Assembly (NCBI GenBank): GCA_943735955.1
Contig: OX030958.1
Coordinates: forward strand, 4,735,331-4,799,330
Source of the DNA: Piscicola geometra
Lineage: Eukaryota; Annelida; Clitellata; Hirudinida; Piscicolidae
DNA length: 64,000 bases
Reading direction: 5' to 3'
Shown: positions 11,304 through 23,391 of the stretch, piece after piece
Numbering within the stretch: the stretch's first letter is position 1
How the letters are laid out: every line of letters begins with the position of its first letter
The notes under the pieces: generated by a model
The model's database searches: none
Told to the model about the DNA's origin: nothing
Seen by the model: the letters and a program-made list of their open reading frames with translations, nothing else
Made by a program: the position numbers and the translations under genes

Positions 11304-11863
11304 GGAGGGAGGTTAAAGCTTCTTTTCATTTTCCAATTTTTTATGTTTTAGAATGGGACTACGCAGTAGAGATTTTATGATCAAACAATATTTTTTGAAG
11401 AATATGACTCAAATCCAAATTCTATTTTAGGACATAGTGCGCAATTTTCGGATTGTGCAAAAAAGTAAGAATTTTTAGATATTTTAATCTAAAGTTTCTA
11501 GAATTTGTCCCATTCTAAAATTGATTTAAAATATAACTTTAAATAAAAAATGTTCTCTGTTTTTATATTTTCTATTATTTTGAAATGTTAAATCTTTTTA
11601 TTTATTTCAACTCATTTTCCATAGGTAGGGCAGGCTGTAACGGTTGAACTACCTGAAGGTTAAGGGTCAAAAAGCCAGTAAATAACCAAAAAGGCGAAAT
11701 ATTTACTAATGATATATAAAATATTATAATAAACGGATGATTAATGAAAACATTTGAAACCGTGGCAACTTATCTCAAGTACCATCATCATTATCAGCAT
11801 CACCCTGCAATGATATTCCTTAAATGTCGAGTCACTTCGTCGTGTAACTCGTGGTAGATTTTC

Positions 11864-11966
11864 ATGTTGACCACAAATCAATTCGTCTCCATTTTCACAA
11901 TTTCCATAATTTCTCATTCAATTGGCGGTTACGAGATGCTAGTGGCAAAATGGATAGACTTTTGTG
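11864..11966 (+). CDS. candidate first exon of a small secreted protein
   Basis: ATG followed by 34 codons with a hydrophobic stretch after a short polar N-terminus (FVSIFTISIISHSIGGYEML), ending at a strong donor (G|gtacgt, phase 1). The region looks like a signal peptide plus a short mature segment ending in WIDFC. A phase-compatible acceptor at about 12135 would add only about seven codons with a second Cys. I recognise no family, and the exon could be chance. Confidence 0.2.
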
Positions 11967-13230
11967 GTACGTTAGGAATCGTCATGACTTGTTTAGATCT
12001 TTTTTTATATATTTATGTTTTTATATTTTTGAGTATATTAATGTCATTAAGCTTTTTTTAAATCTGTAATGTGTGGAGTGTAGTTTTGTAGTGTTGTGGA
12101 TTTGATTTCTTTTGCGCCTACTGGGAATGCAACCGCATTAGGCGGATCTCATAGGTGCTCTTGAATTAGTGAGAGCTTCTGCGTCGAATGGAAAGGGAAA
12201 GTATACCATGGAATAGGCATAATCATCACAACAGACCAACAAAACTTTGACAATACTTATCCTCTCACTGCCATTAAACTTTCTAGCCACTCGTAAGCTG
12301 ACTGTTTAGTATTTATCGTCATATTAACGTTCCGTAACTTGAGTTTCCATTAATATATTTCTAGTCTTAGGACCTGTTAGAAATACTTATTTTTCGATAT
12401 GTTACTAAGTAAGTTTTTTGAAAGCCAACATCAAACTTTTCCACTGTGTATCTGGGTCGCTTTAGGAAGGTTCGTGTCTATATTCGTGTTCGTTTCCAGC
12501 CCATATATTATGTTCCAAAGTGACACCCTAATGGATAACTTTTAATTCAATAGTTTGTAGTTTTATATCAATCGGTTGGTTTTTACTTATGATTTGGAAA
12601 ACTGAAAGTGTGAATTAATGTGTGAGTTGATTGACTTTTCAACCCAGTCTGCCTTTATCATTCCGGTTTCATAAAAAACAACTCTATCCACGACTTTATT
12701 AATATCTCTAAACATTAGGCTTATTAAAGGGGATTCTATCATTGAATACTGCATGCTGATGAACTCACGTATATGTAATATTGAATTTGACGATTGAAGA
12801 ATAACATATAAAATAGAAAAATAGAAAGATTTTTAAATAAAAGTTTAGCTCTACTAAGCAATTCTACGTCAACCAAGCATATATTCCATTGAAATGGGAC
12901 TGAAACGCGAATCCTATGATGCGTGTGGAGTATGTATAAACAAGTTTTTGAGACAATTATAAAAGAACATGTAAATAAAACAAAAATAATTTGTGGTTGA
13001 ATCATTGAAAATGCTCGACAGAGCAGACTACAACACTCAAGTCTATAATATCAATGGAAAGTCCAGCCAGAAAGGAGTGGCAAGCAAAATAAAGCATAAA
13101 CGATCACGATATGCAGCGAGAAAACATCAATGTACTATGCACACAGTGTTCGAATTCATAGTTAAATGAAAGAATTCAACGCGAACCGGCTAAAATCGCT
13201 CGGTTCTTGAAATTCCATTCTGGCATAGTT
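11967..13230. other. intergenic, no firm gene
   Basis: AT-rich sequence with several short open frames of no recognisable composition. The 88-codon minus ORF at 12739-13005 is Phe/Ile-rich and has no supporting splice context. Confidence 0.5.
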
Positions 13231-14786
13231 TCAAAAGAGAAGCCTGACCAGGTACACCACGAAAACTATAGCGAAGTTGCTAGAGACGCTCTTGAGGGCT
13301 GAGTTGCAGTCCTGTTGCCACCACTTGTCTCTGAGGCTCTGCATGTCTCCCAGCTCCTCCAGCTTGTCGTTCACCTTCTTCAGCAACTTTTCGTCGTTTT
13401 TCTTGACTGCGAACGCGTACTTGACATCTTCGCCTTGGCTCTCCACCACCACCAAGTCGCAGGGAGATTTGTTGGCGATGTACTTCGCTGTGGGTCCTTC
13501 CATGATCAGCGCGAAACTCTCGCCTGCACGCCTCACTTTCTTCACTCCTTCTTCAGTCGAACTTACATAGGACTCTGTGAATATGGTTTTAGCAAAATAA
13601 TGTAGTAAATTTAAAATAATTTTACAAAACTATAAGCCCAATATCTATTTTAGCGTTCATTTGAGGGAAAAATAAACTATTGGTTTAGATGAATGAAACA
13701 ACCAGCTGGGTTCTTTTCCATCTCCGAGTAGATCTTCTGATAGGACTTTTTCTGCGATTCCTTAAAGAAAGACTGCGTCGAACCAAACTTGAGAACTCCG
13801 AACTTGATGTCGCTATGTTTTGCCAGGTCATCGAAGTTCTTGATGCTTTTGTTCTGCTGCACGGCCTTCGTCATCAGAGCGGCAAAGTTGAAGGACATGA
13901 AGGGCTTTGTGAACGCCACTGCCTCCTTGCGCTGGTCCGTCACTGTCAGAGGTGCTGCCGCCAAGTCAGTCCCCTGATGGATTAGTGAACAAAAAGGGAG
14001 TTTTTGAGTTGTTTGAATGCAATTTTTGTTCGATTCTTTTGCGGGGTGAAGATTATGAAATATAAATGCTTTGTAGGCTTAAAATAAATTATCAACTTTT
14101 CAACGATTACAGAGAAATATCTTTGAAGCCACTTACTTCTTTTTGCAGTTTTCCAATTAGTCCATTCCAGTTTCCCTCATCATCTTTTGATCCGTACTTG
14201 TTATCTTCCACAATACTGCACCGAAGGATATATAAAGATAGAAATTCAAAAATCCTTTGAATCATAAGCTTTTCAAAAATAAAGTTATCTTTAAGATTCA
14301 GTCTTTAGCGTTACAATTTCAGTAATTAATAAAGATAGTTCACCTAATTTTGAAATGATCTGCTCCGTCGAATATTTTCTCTAGGATGTCAGGCACGAAA
14401 CCTTCATACACCCCAGGGGTCTTGAGCGACGTATATGGATCCAACTAATTGTTGAAAAAATAATTAAATAAACTGTAAAAAATTTAATTAAATGAATTTA
14501 TCGATAGTTAATTGAAATTTTTCAAAGATTGTAATGGATGTATTCGCATATAGCTTTTATCTATTAAGCTAGACAGGACTGACCAGAAGCGATGTCACTT
14601 GTACCTTCTTCTCCTCCGCACCCCCCACACACAGCACTGCGATGAATTCGCATACAAAATCAAAGTAACCATCAATGCAAATGGTTTTAAGTTGTAAAAA
14701 GATTAGTTAATAATAAAATCCTAAAGAAGTGTGAAAAAAAGAAAAAAATTACCAAAAGCCAAAACCGAGACGAGTGACAGAATCAT
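13231..14786 (-). CDS. pore-less ionotropic-glutamate-receptor-like S1S2 ligand-binding protein
   Basis: Six exons (minus): 14786-14753, 14636-14584, 14444-14344, 14215-14137, 13973-13703, 13574-13231; all phases agree, 293 residues. The order is signal peptide (MILSLVSVLAFVLCVGGA), then directly the iGluR S1 lobe (KVQVTSLL, YEGFVPDILEKIF, NKYGSKDDEGNWNGLIGKL, AAAPLTVTDQRKEAVAFTKP), about seven linker residues, then S2 (NFDDLAKHSDIKFGVLKFGS, FALIMEGPTAKYI, LRDKWWQQDC) and a C-terminal hydrophobic tail (NFAIVFVVYLVRLLF). There is no amino-terminal domain and no M1-pore-M3 segment; the junction lies inside one exon. Agonist-contact residues known from AMPA/kainate receptors are kept: Y70, P97/T99, R104, S154/T155 and E205; the S2 disulfide pair C218/C269 is also present. 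Glutamate or a similar amino acid is the likely ligand. The tail resembles a shortened M4, so it is either a membrane anchor or a GPI signal. It cannot be a channel by itself. Confidence 0.88.
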
Positions 14787-15848
14787 TTCTTAGGCACTGC
14801 AACCAACATCCAGCCTTGCTTCCTTTCTTGCTATTAATACCGTGGTACGTTGATCGCCGCTCGCCAGCTATACTGCCGCCATACGCACGCAGAGACGAAC
14901 GTATATGCAGACGATATTTGGGGTTTGTTGTACAGCTGCTCGGATGGCTCTCAGTGCAGGAAGGGACTGCTTAGCATTAGAAATGATAATTGCTTTCTGA
15001 GGTTTCGTACGCCTGATCAGTTTTCAATTGCTTTTTTCATAGATTTTTTTTGGGTAATGTGTTTAGTATTTTTAATATAAAAGGACCATAAAAATGTCAG
15101 TCTGCCAAAAAAGAAAAAATATAAAAAACATTTTATTATTTCACTCTCCTCGCTCGTACCTAAACAGCACATCATTCTCTTATTTTGGGAGAGTCTGGAT
15201 GCAGATGCAATGGAAAAGTACCCAGATCGTTAGTAGGTCTCGCGAGCTGATGGCGTACGCTCAATTTCTCGTCGCTTGCGATGCGACCTCGCAACTGGGG
15301 TATCAATTACATTTCAAAGCTCTTTTGTGCTTCCCATGAGACATTGTCCAGTCAGCGAATTTATAGGACAAACAGATGCTTTAGGAGATTGCAAAACGCA
15401 TAAAATGAATAAAGAAAGTGCGATGAACTCAATTTGAATGCTTCTATTTAAACGCTTTCATAAACTAGATGAAAAATTATATTTCGAAAAGTAAGAAATA
15501 GCAAATATTTAAAAAAACGCTTTTAAAATACACAACTTTCCAATCACATACAGATTCACACCCGTACCAAAGCATATGCAAACACATACCGATTCACACA
15601 CACACCAAGGCAAAAACACACGCGGATGCAGACAAGCAATGAAGCTGAAAATATGCCACTTTTTAATTCCAAAAATAAGAACTTTATGAATAAGCCCGAA
15701 GTCAATATTCTACACATCATCGAGTCGTTGTTGAAGTCATGAAAAATCGAATTTTTAATACATTAAACACTTTTTTCATCAAAACCCTTATTTTTGTCTC
15801 ATTTCCTTATTTTATTTTGTTTTATTTTCTAAGCATCAAGGTCATTTT
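14787..15848. other. intergenic / upstream of the S1S2 gene
   Basis: It contains the likely promoter of the S1S2 gene (transcribed leftward) and the 3' flank of TCTE1 (also leftward). Short ORFs at 14774-15080 and 15094-15339 show no family features and no consistent splice partners. Confidence 0.5.
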
Positions 15849-18779
15849 TTACTTTTTCTGGAACATTAGCAGCTCCATATTTTTCCGACATGCTTCGCCT
15901 ATCAGCAACTCCCACTCCACACTCAAACCACCCTCCCTCACATCCATCTCCACTATATTCTTGTTTCCACTCTCCAGCGCTTTGCATATTTCTTCACCAT
16001 TTTTCTGGATAGGTAGTGTAGTAAAGAACCATTGATTTTATTTACAATCCATGCTTATATATATATATATATATATTGACTATTAATATATATTTTTAAA
16101 AAAATTTTAAAACCAAAATAAATTGATTTTGAAACAAAATGAAACCTACATTACTGATAGGGTTGCAGGACAGATCCAAGTAAGAAAGTTTCGAATTATA
16201 CTGCAGGAGCGAGCACAAGGCTGTCACCGAAGCGTCTGCCACGTGGCATCCTGACAAGTTCAGTGACGTCATCATCTCGTTGTGACGTAACGAAGCCAAA
16301 ATACTGGCGCTTCCCTCGTCGGTGAGGCTGTTCATGCGGAGGTTGAGGTGCTTCAAAGGGCATTTGATGCTGTGAAGGGGCACTTTTATGCTCTTCTTCA
16401 AGTGTTCTTCCTTCGTTTTCATCACAATTTTCGTCGACTTCTGAGACAAGTCTAGACTCTTTTCAGCTCCTCTGTTTTCCTTTTTTTTACTTTTCTCATC
16501 ATCACTATCTTCTTCCTTTTCTTCAATCTCGTCTTCATCTTCAGCGTCTGGACCACCCCTCTTCAAACATCTAGCGAGGAAATAAGCGCCTTTGTCGGAA
16601 ACTTCATTCCACGCCAAAACGAGGGATTGCAGGGAAGAGAGCGGACTGGAAAATAAAAGTACCACGATTTTTTCCAAGGCTTTGTTTGAAAGCTTATTGT
16701 AGGAAAGATCAAGAAGGTTCAATGAGGGGAGGTGAGATAGTGATGAAAGAAGAAGAGAAAGTTTGGAATCGGTTAGTTGGCTGTTTATTAGACTGAAGGA
16801 CCTGCGTAAGTGAATGTTTTTAATTAGAATCATTAGCAAAAAAAAAAATTAGAATATAAAAGTGAATACAATGTTATTTATTTATTTAATTTAAAAAACA
16901 ATGTTAAACTCTTTTTCCTACTTGAGTTTTTTACACTCTGAGAGAGCCTTGGCAAGGTTCTTACAGTCTTGCACGGAAGCCTTGAAGTCCTTCCTACAAC
17001 TTTCGGTGCCACCCTCTTTCACGCTGAACTGTAACGAGATGTCAGTAAGATGAGGGAATAAGGGCAGTACGAGACTCAAGTTCAGATGGTTTTTCTCTTC
17101 ATCTTCATCTTCTTCCTCTCCCATCAGCTTCATGCACGACTCTTTGGCAAGCATCAAATTGTCCGTCAGTTGAGTTTTGCTGCTTTTTGGGATTTTTTTG
17201 TTTAGGTTATTGTTGCTTGTAACACTTGCAGCTGAACTGTTACTGTCTTTGCTTGCTGGGATGGCTTTTTTGGAGTTAGTGTTCAAGTAGTTTGGAGTGA
17301 GTTGGTTGTTGGAGGTTACATCTATCGAACTTTTGGCTTTTCCTTCGATTTTCAACTGCGTCACATGCAAACTCTCCACGTACGGAGATAGAATCTTAGC
17401 CACATGTAATAGACGTTCTTGACAACAACAAAAAGTCTCCTTGTCTTTTTTAATTGTTCCAATAAAATTGATCGGTTTGTTCTCGCTTGTCTCTTCAATT
17501 GGTTCTTTTAAAGGCTTATACTTGCGTAGTTTATAAATATTTTTGCATTTTGTCTTTACAATCTTTTCCGTGTCTTTATTGCTGATGTTAGTATTTACTT
17601 TGTTACCAACTGTATTTTTTGAAATGTTAGCACCATTTTTGTCAATATTACCTTCGTTATGGCTCTCAACCACAGCGCAACTCTTCACGGCCGGCTCAAT
17701 ACTTTCAATCATTCTCGCCATGTACGCTTCCAAATAAGTTCTTTTCCAGGAACCTCCGTGCTTGGAGACGTCTTCAAGTGGAAAGTCATTCTTACATCTC
17801 TTCTTCCAGAAGCTCCAGTGCGTGTTTTTAAGGTCATGAATTTCGAGTTTCAAAGAAGGCTGAACGTTTTTGAAGTAATCCTCAGGCTTTTTGTCATCTG
17901 CCCTCGAGTTCTCGTCGTCATAGCCCCACTTCCCACGACTGCTTCCATCGTCCCTCCCAAAGGTCTCCTCATCATCTTCCACATGCACTTCCACTTCCAG
18001 CGGCAGAGACAAGGGCAGACGAGCTAACACTTGTTTTTTGAATTTTCGTCCGAGTTTATCCACGTTTGCAATGTGAACTGTGGGTTTTTGGTTTTTGTGG
18101 TACTATTCAATTTACTAAGAATAAAATGTTTAAAAGAAATAATTATATATTTTTAATTAAATAAAGCTATTTATAGGCTCATAGTCCGAATTTTTCATTG
18201 AAAATCTTAATAAATTTTTTTGAAAATCCAACTTTCAAACTGCTTGATGAAGTGGATGAGACACAGTCGGAGGAGAGGTGCAGGCACCTGTGGGTACAGC
18301 TCGTAATCTTCAGCCACTAACGTCCGAACTTTGAGGTTCTCAGGCTTCTTGAAGTTTCTAGTCTTCCTGCTGGTTCTCAGTGTGTTTGAGATGTTCTCGG
18401 AGTCAGGAGTGCTATTCTTGTTTTTGTGATTGTTTTTTTTAATAACGGCCATGCTGGAGTTGCTATTCTCGTGGATGCTGCTATCATTATCGCCAAGCTT
18501 TTCATGATTACGTTTTTCACTTTTATTGCTGTTTATATTGTCATCGTCATTATCTTCATCTTTGTTTTTATTATTATCATCGTCATTTTTTGTGATAATC
18601 TCAACATCATCATTGTCATTTTGGGTGATAATCTCAACGTCATCATTGTCATTTTGTTTTTCTTGCCTTTCGTTATTTTTGCCAATTTCATCAACTATAT
18701 CATTTGATTCTTTCGTTCTCATCTGTACAATTAAATCATCATCATTGTATTCATCATCATATTTCTTGATCTTGTTCAT
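15849..18779 (-). CDS. TCTE1: T-complex-associated testis-expressed 1 / dynein regulatory complex subunit 5
   Basis: Four exons (minus): 18779-18233, 18077-16922, 16801-16150, 16004-15849; phases agree, about 836 residues. Diagnostic stretches: TLVAEDYELYPQVPAPLLRL and CLIHFIKQFE; then KKQVLARLPLSLPLEVEV; then VSKHGGSWKRTYLEAYM, the conserved W-K-R motif of this family. Leucine-rich repeats of the RNI type follow (LPSLNLLDLSYNKLSNKALE, LKHLNLRMNSLTDEG, LSYLDLSCNPISN), and the last exon gives EICKALESGNKNIVEMDVRE. DRC5 is part of the nexin-dynein regulatory complex of motile cilia and flagella. It is much longer than the human protein (about 500 residues) because of Asp/Asn/Lys-rich and acidic insertions in exons 1-3. 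An exon further upstream is possible: the frame is open 5' of the chosen ATG to a candidate acceptor near 18802. Confidence 0.9.
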
Positions 18780-19466
18780 GATTACATCTTCATTTAGATC
18801 TTTTTCTATAAAAATGGATATTTTCAAAAGGTATGCATAAAATGGCTCACTTTTTAACTTTTTAATCTTTCAAACATTCATTGAAATGCTTCTGAAAATA
18901 ATATTTAATCTAACAACGAACGGTTTCTCAACCTACAAAACTGCGTAAAGCTTATAATCCGGTTGCCTAGCACTGTGAGCAGGTGAGGCATAAGGTATTT
19001 AAAAAACTGTTGTATGTTATCAAATGTCAAAAAATTAAAATTATAATAAAACTTTGAAATATTTATAAAAAATGTTTAATTATTCATAAATTAATTTATT
19101 TAGAGATAGATTTGATGAAGTATTTTATCAATAGTTTAGCAAGAGTTGAGTTACTATGCCAACAGATCTAACTGAACTCAGGCACTACCAAGGTATTGGC
19201 ATTTAAAAATGATATTTGATTGAATAATAGAAGACTAAAAGATTAGTTTTAAATAATAAAAAAGGCTTTAAAGCTATTGATTAAAAATATTCAACCGACT
19301 TTGTAATTAATATGAATTTTATATTATTATTATTATTATTATTGCTATTACTGTAACGAAAGAATATCATCATTACATATTTTATTTAAATGAATATGTT
19401 TATTACTAACATTAATATTCCAGAAATTATTCTTAATCATCGACAGTGATCAATAGAAAGACCTCT
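18780..19466. promoter_or_regulatory. divergent promoter of two axonemal genes, with X-box-like half site
   Basis: 687 bp separate the TCTE1 (minus) and ODAD3 (plus) starts. The sequence gttgcctagcac at 18962-18973 has a perfect left half of the RFX X-box (GTNRCC) and a partial right half (agcact against RGYAAC). RFX factors drive cilia genes in animals. The site is 183 bp from the TCTE1 start. Its function is inference. Confidence 0.4.
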
Positions 19467-22400
19467 ATGATGCCGAGTTCTTCAGCGCCAGGCAGGAAAG
19501 ATGTTCACATTATCGATGAGATGAAGCTGAAACTCAAGTTGCTAGGTTGTTGTTGTCACTGTGGTTGTTGCTGTTGTTAATGTCACCACTTAAAATGTTG
19601 CTCTAGGCTCTTTTAGCAGCTGATACTGTTGTTGCAAGTTGGGTCACGCTTGCGTAGTTGAATAGTTTGGATGGTATTTTAGATATAACTGTTAAAAAAA
19701 TCGATTAATAGTTTTTTTAGCTTGGAACATGAGTTTTTATTTCAATGAAAGAAAAACGGTCATAAATCAGAAGACACCAATGTTTCTGACAGAAAGTGAT
19801 AATAGAGCGATCTATGAAAGGACCGAGAAGCAGTTGAAGGAAAACAAGGAATTGATATTGAAGTTGAGAAAAGAAAATAAAGAAAAACGAAAAGTGTTGA
19901 GTAAAGCGAATCTGGTTAGTTTACTTGCATTCATTTAAAATGCATTGTATTCAAAATCACCTATATGATCGCCGGGCAGCAAGGTATTGGATATTATTTT
20001 CTACTTCACAGTGTTGATACGGTTTCAACTCATAAAAATTATTTCAGCGTAATAAATATTAGAATTTAAGTTAAATATTTAAAAACTTTAAGTATATGAA
20101 TTTTAGTTTGAAGACATTTCGTTTGAAGACCAAGCTGCAACCTCCTCCAAGGAAATCCCCCTTCTAGCCAGCAAATCCATGGAGGTGGTCTTCTTGGTCA
20201 TTTTTGCATTTGATTAGTTGATTTTAATCATTTAATGATTTCATATTTTGATAGGTTAGGGATTTTAAAATTTTTTGAAATCGTATTTATTTATTTAAAA
20301 AATTATATTAACTATTTAACGATTTTCAGTGGGCAGTAGAGACTTTGGACGATAAATTCTTTGATTACCAGAAAACACTGAATCTCTTGAAGTTTGAGAA
20401 CGAGAGAAGGATGAAGAAACTGGAAGATTTAAAGAAACAAAATGCTATGTTGAATGTTGACGATGACGGAGATGTAGATGGAGTTGTGGTACTGAGTTCT
20501 GGTGGTAAACAAGATGCTGAGCTAGAAATGGTTAGTGATAATAGTATCAATCCCAAATATGTTTCATTCATTTTCACTGTTTTTCCTATTTCACATCGGA
20601 ACATCGATACATCTCATCCTACAATTCAACCTATTGATCTCATGATATATTTCACTGTTTTCTTTCACCCATTCAATCAGAAATTTCGAACGGTTGAAAA
20701 CGAGTTGGACAAGACAAGGGTGAAGTGTGGAGAAGCTGAACAGCTTCAGAAGACATACCATCAGATCAGAAGTGGTCTGGAGGAAGAACATAAGCACCTT
20801 AGAAGTATTCTCGATGGAGCTGACGTTGAAATTAAAAGGTTTGAGAAGGGTAGGAGTTGAAAGAACTGTTAAAAATAAAGTTTGGGTTGAAACGTTAATG
20901 AAAAGAGTTCATGTTGAATTAAAGCTGTACCAGAAAAAACCTAGAAACTACTTTCTCTTTTAGTTTTATTCTAATAAATTTCTCACCAGACTAGAAGAGC
21001 AGATGGAGAAGTTGAAGCCCATGCTGGTGGAAGCGTCAAAGTTGCGCGATGAAGCTAAACAAGAATTGGAAAAAAAAGAAAAAAAGGTCAAGTTTATAAA
21101 TGCATTAAAGCTTCGAGAATAAATATTTTAATTTTGTTTACAAAAAATTTCAAGTTATGGAATTGAAGTAACTTATTTTTTCAGATAGCTTCTGAGAGGA
21201 AAGTCAGGACTGCGGAGATGGAAGAACTGAGAAAGGAGATAGAAAAGATGAAGAAGTATGAAGATGGATTGAAGAATGGGGTGAGAACTAAATGAATTAT
21301 ATGAAAATAAATTCATTATCGTTTCGTAGGCGTATCAAAATATTTTAGATTCGCTGACTGAAAATGATATAGCTCAGTGTTATTAATAAATAGCTACACC
21401 AACTAATAAAAGCATCGCCAAAATCTTGTAATATTAACCACAGAAAGACGAAATATCTATGTCTTTTGGTCGTGCTGCTGGAAGACTGCCGGAGAATGTT
21501 GAAGAGGAAGAAGGTAGACTGGAAAGACTGGAGGAAACCATTCTGCTTATCAAGAGAAGTATTGGCGTCTCTGACACTAAGGTGATCATTCGGCTCTAAG
21601 GTTTTTATGGTTTCAAATAGCTTACAATAAAAGTACAAATTCTAAATTAAAATGTTAAGAAATTTTTTTTTGAATTATACATTTCTACAAGGGTTTGGTG
21701 AGAAGATTTGAAGAACAGAGGAGCAGGCAGCAGCAACTGGAAGCTATGAAGCAAACAAACGAAGAAAAAATTAGAAGTTTGGAAGAAGAAAGAAAAAAGC
21801 TCTTTAGGAAATTTAGAGAACTGGAATTCACCCAGAAGCTGCAGTCAGTCAGTGCTGATGGTGAAGATGAAAAAGAAGAAGTGATGCTGGGCACTGTTGA
21901 TGACGACGATGAAGAAAGTGACTACAAGAAAAAGTTGTATGAAACGTTAGTAAGCCATTCAAAACTTCATTGGAGAAATTTTTCAAAAGAATAAATAAAA
22001 ACTTTAAATCACCAAAAAATAAAAAAATTGAAGTAAAACCTTGACAGAGACTTGGAGAAGAAGAGGATTGAGGGCCAGATCCGCGAAAGAGCATTGAACG
22101 TAGAAAAGATGGAAGCGACGCTGGTGGAGTTGAGAGTGGGTCTGAGCCATTTGGTGGGAAGACTGACCACTGTTGAAGAGAAACAGGTTTTTTTTTCTTT
22201 ATTCTTTTGTTACAACATTCTACTAAAGATTAATGATTGAAGGGTGCAGCATTTTGGATAAAATGCTTTTAAACTTTCTAAAGTACTCTTTAATATTTTC
22301 TAAAGGATTTGTTGACTCGAGATGAATATGGTGACGAAGAAGCACGTGTGAAAGATGTTTTTCAAAAGGAAGAACCAGACAACGATGTTGAGACTCTTTA

Positions 22401-23035
22401 TGCAGATGACGAGAATGGAGACTTGTTGCAAAAGTTCGATCTGTGCAGAAGCAAGTTGTTGTACTTGTATAAGCTGGAGAAGCAGATTCACTCTGGGATT
22501 GAAGCTGCTAATGTAAATGCTTAAAATTGTATTTATATTTTTCAGTTGAAAATGTACAAGAATTAATGTTCAATTCATATTCAAACGTTTTTTCTATTTA
22601 AATTAATTAAAATCGCATTTTAAATTTTTTTTAGCTGGACAATGATCGATTCAAGATCAACTTGGCTAGTGAGAATGAAGACAGTCAGTCGATGGGTGCT
22701 CTCTCCCGAGTCAGCAAGGAAAGCACATCTCGCAGTGGCAAGTTCAGAATAGATTAAGCATTTGGCGTCATTGGGATATGTCGAGAAGATTTTTTCCATA
22801 TATTCACAGTCTTTTCTAATCTATATTTATTAGAAAAATATTGTATTATATGATTTTAAATAATTATTAGATGAATAGATGTCTTTTGATGATTTCAGAC
22901 GCAAAGGAGGTGGAAGAAGAAGATGAAGAGAGTGATGATGATGAATGGATGCAGGAGAGGGAAAGGATGAAGAAGAAGTCACAAGAAATTTTGGACAGAA
23001 AGATGGCGAATGCTAGCGACATCAAGAAGTTGTAG
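19467..23035 (+). CDS. ODAD3: outer dynein arm docking complex subunit 3 (CCDC151)
   Basis: Thirteen exons: 19467-19545, 19793-19914, 20107-20184, 20330-20530, 20681-20838, 20990-21086, 21185-21280, 21444-21581, 21692-21945, 22048-22186, 22306-22512, 22635-22737, 22899-23035; all phases agree, 602 residues (the human protein is about 595). Nearly all of it is coiled coil. Matches to the family include the N-terminal KLLESDNRAIYERTEKQLKE, the VENELDKTRVKCGEAEQLQK block, GLVRRFEEQRSRQQQLEAMK and an acidic SDDDEWMQE C-terminus. ODAD3 helps dock outer dynein arms on doublet microtubules. The intron after exon 12 uses a GC donor (G|gcaagt) rather than GT; with the GT frame the protein would stop early. 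The start is the ATG at 19467, immediately followed by a second ATG. Confidence 0.9.
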
Positions 23036-23391
23036 CCATTAGAAAAAGATATAATCAAAATTAGTTTTTTCAATGACTTGGAATTCATTGTTTTTGTTAA
23101 TCTTTTAGTCCAATATACTTTCAATGGATAAAGATTTTGAAAGTGTTGCTCTTGTAATTATATCGATTTTTCACGTTCTTCGTTTCCATGGAAAACTAAA
23201 CCATAGGTATGGTTGAAAGAAAACTCAATAAGTAAAGGAAACGTTAAAAACTGAACTTGTATCCAATTAATCGAATAAAAATTAAACATTTTCTAATAAA
23301 ATAAATTTTAAATGAATTAAATACTCGAGAAAACAATTCTCTTTCAAACTTAAAGTTACTTTAAACAAAACTTTCTTCCTTCATCATCGGC

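Noticed and set aside
13277..13985. Three plus-strand ORFs of about 96 codons
   Set aside because: Shadows of the S1S2 gene exons on the minus strand.
13231..14786. Reading the S1S2 gene as a bacterial periplasmic binding protein acquired by transfer
   Set aside because: It has five spliceosomal introns, the eukaryotic iGluR cysteine pair and an M4-like tail, all pointing to an animal iGluR ancestor.
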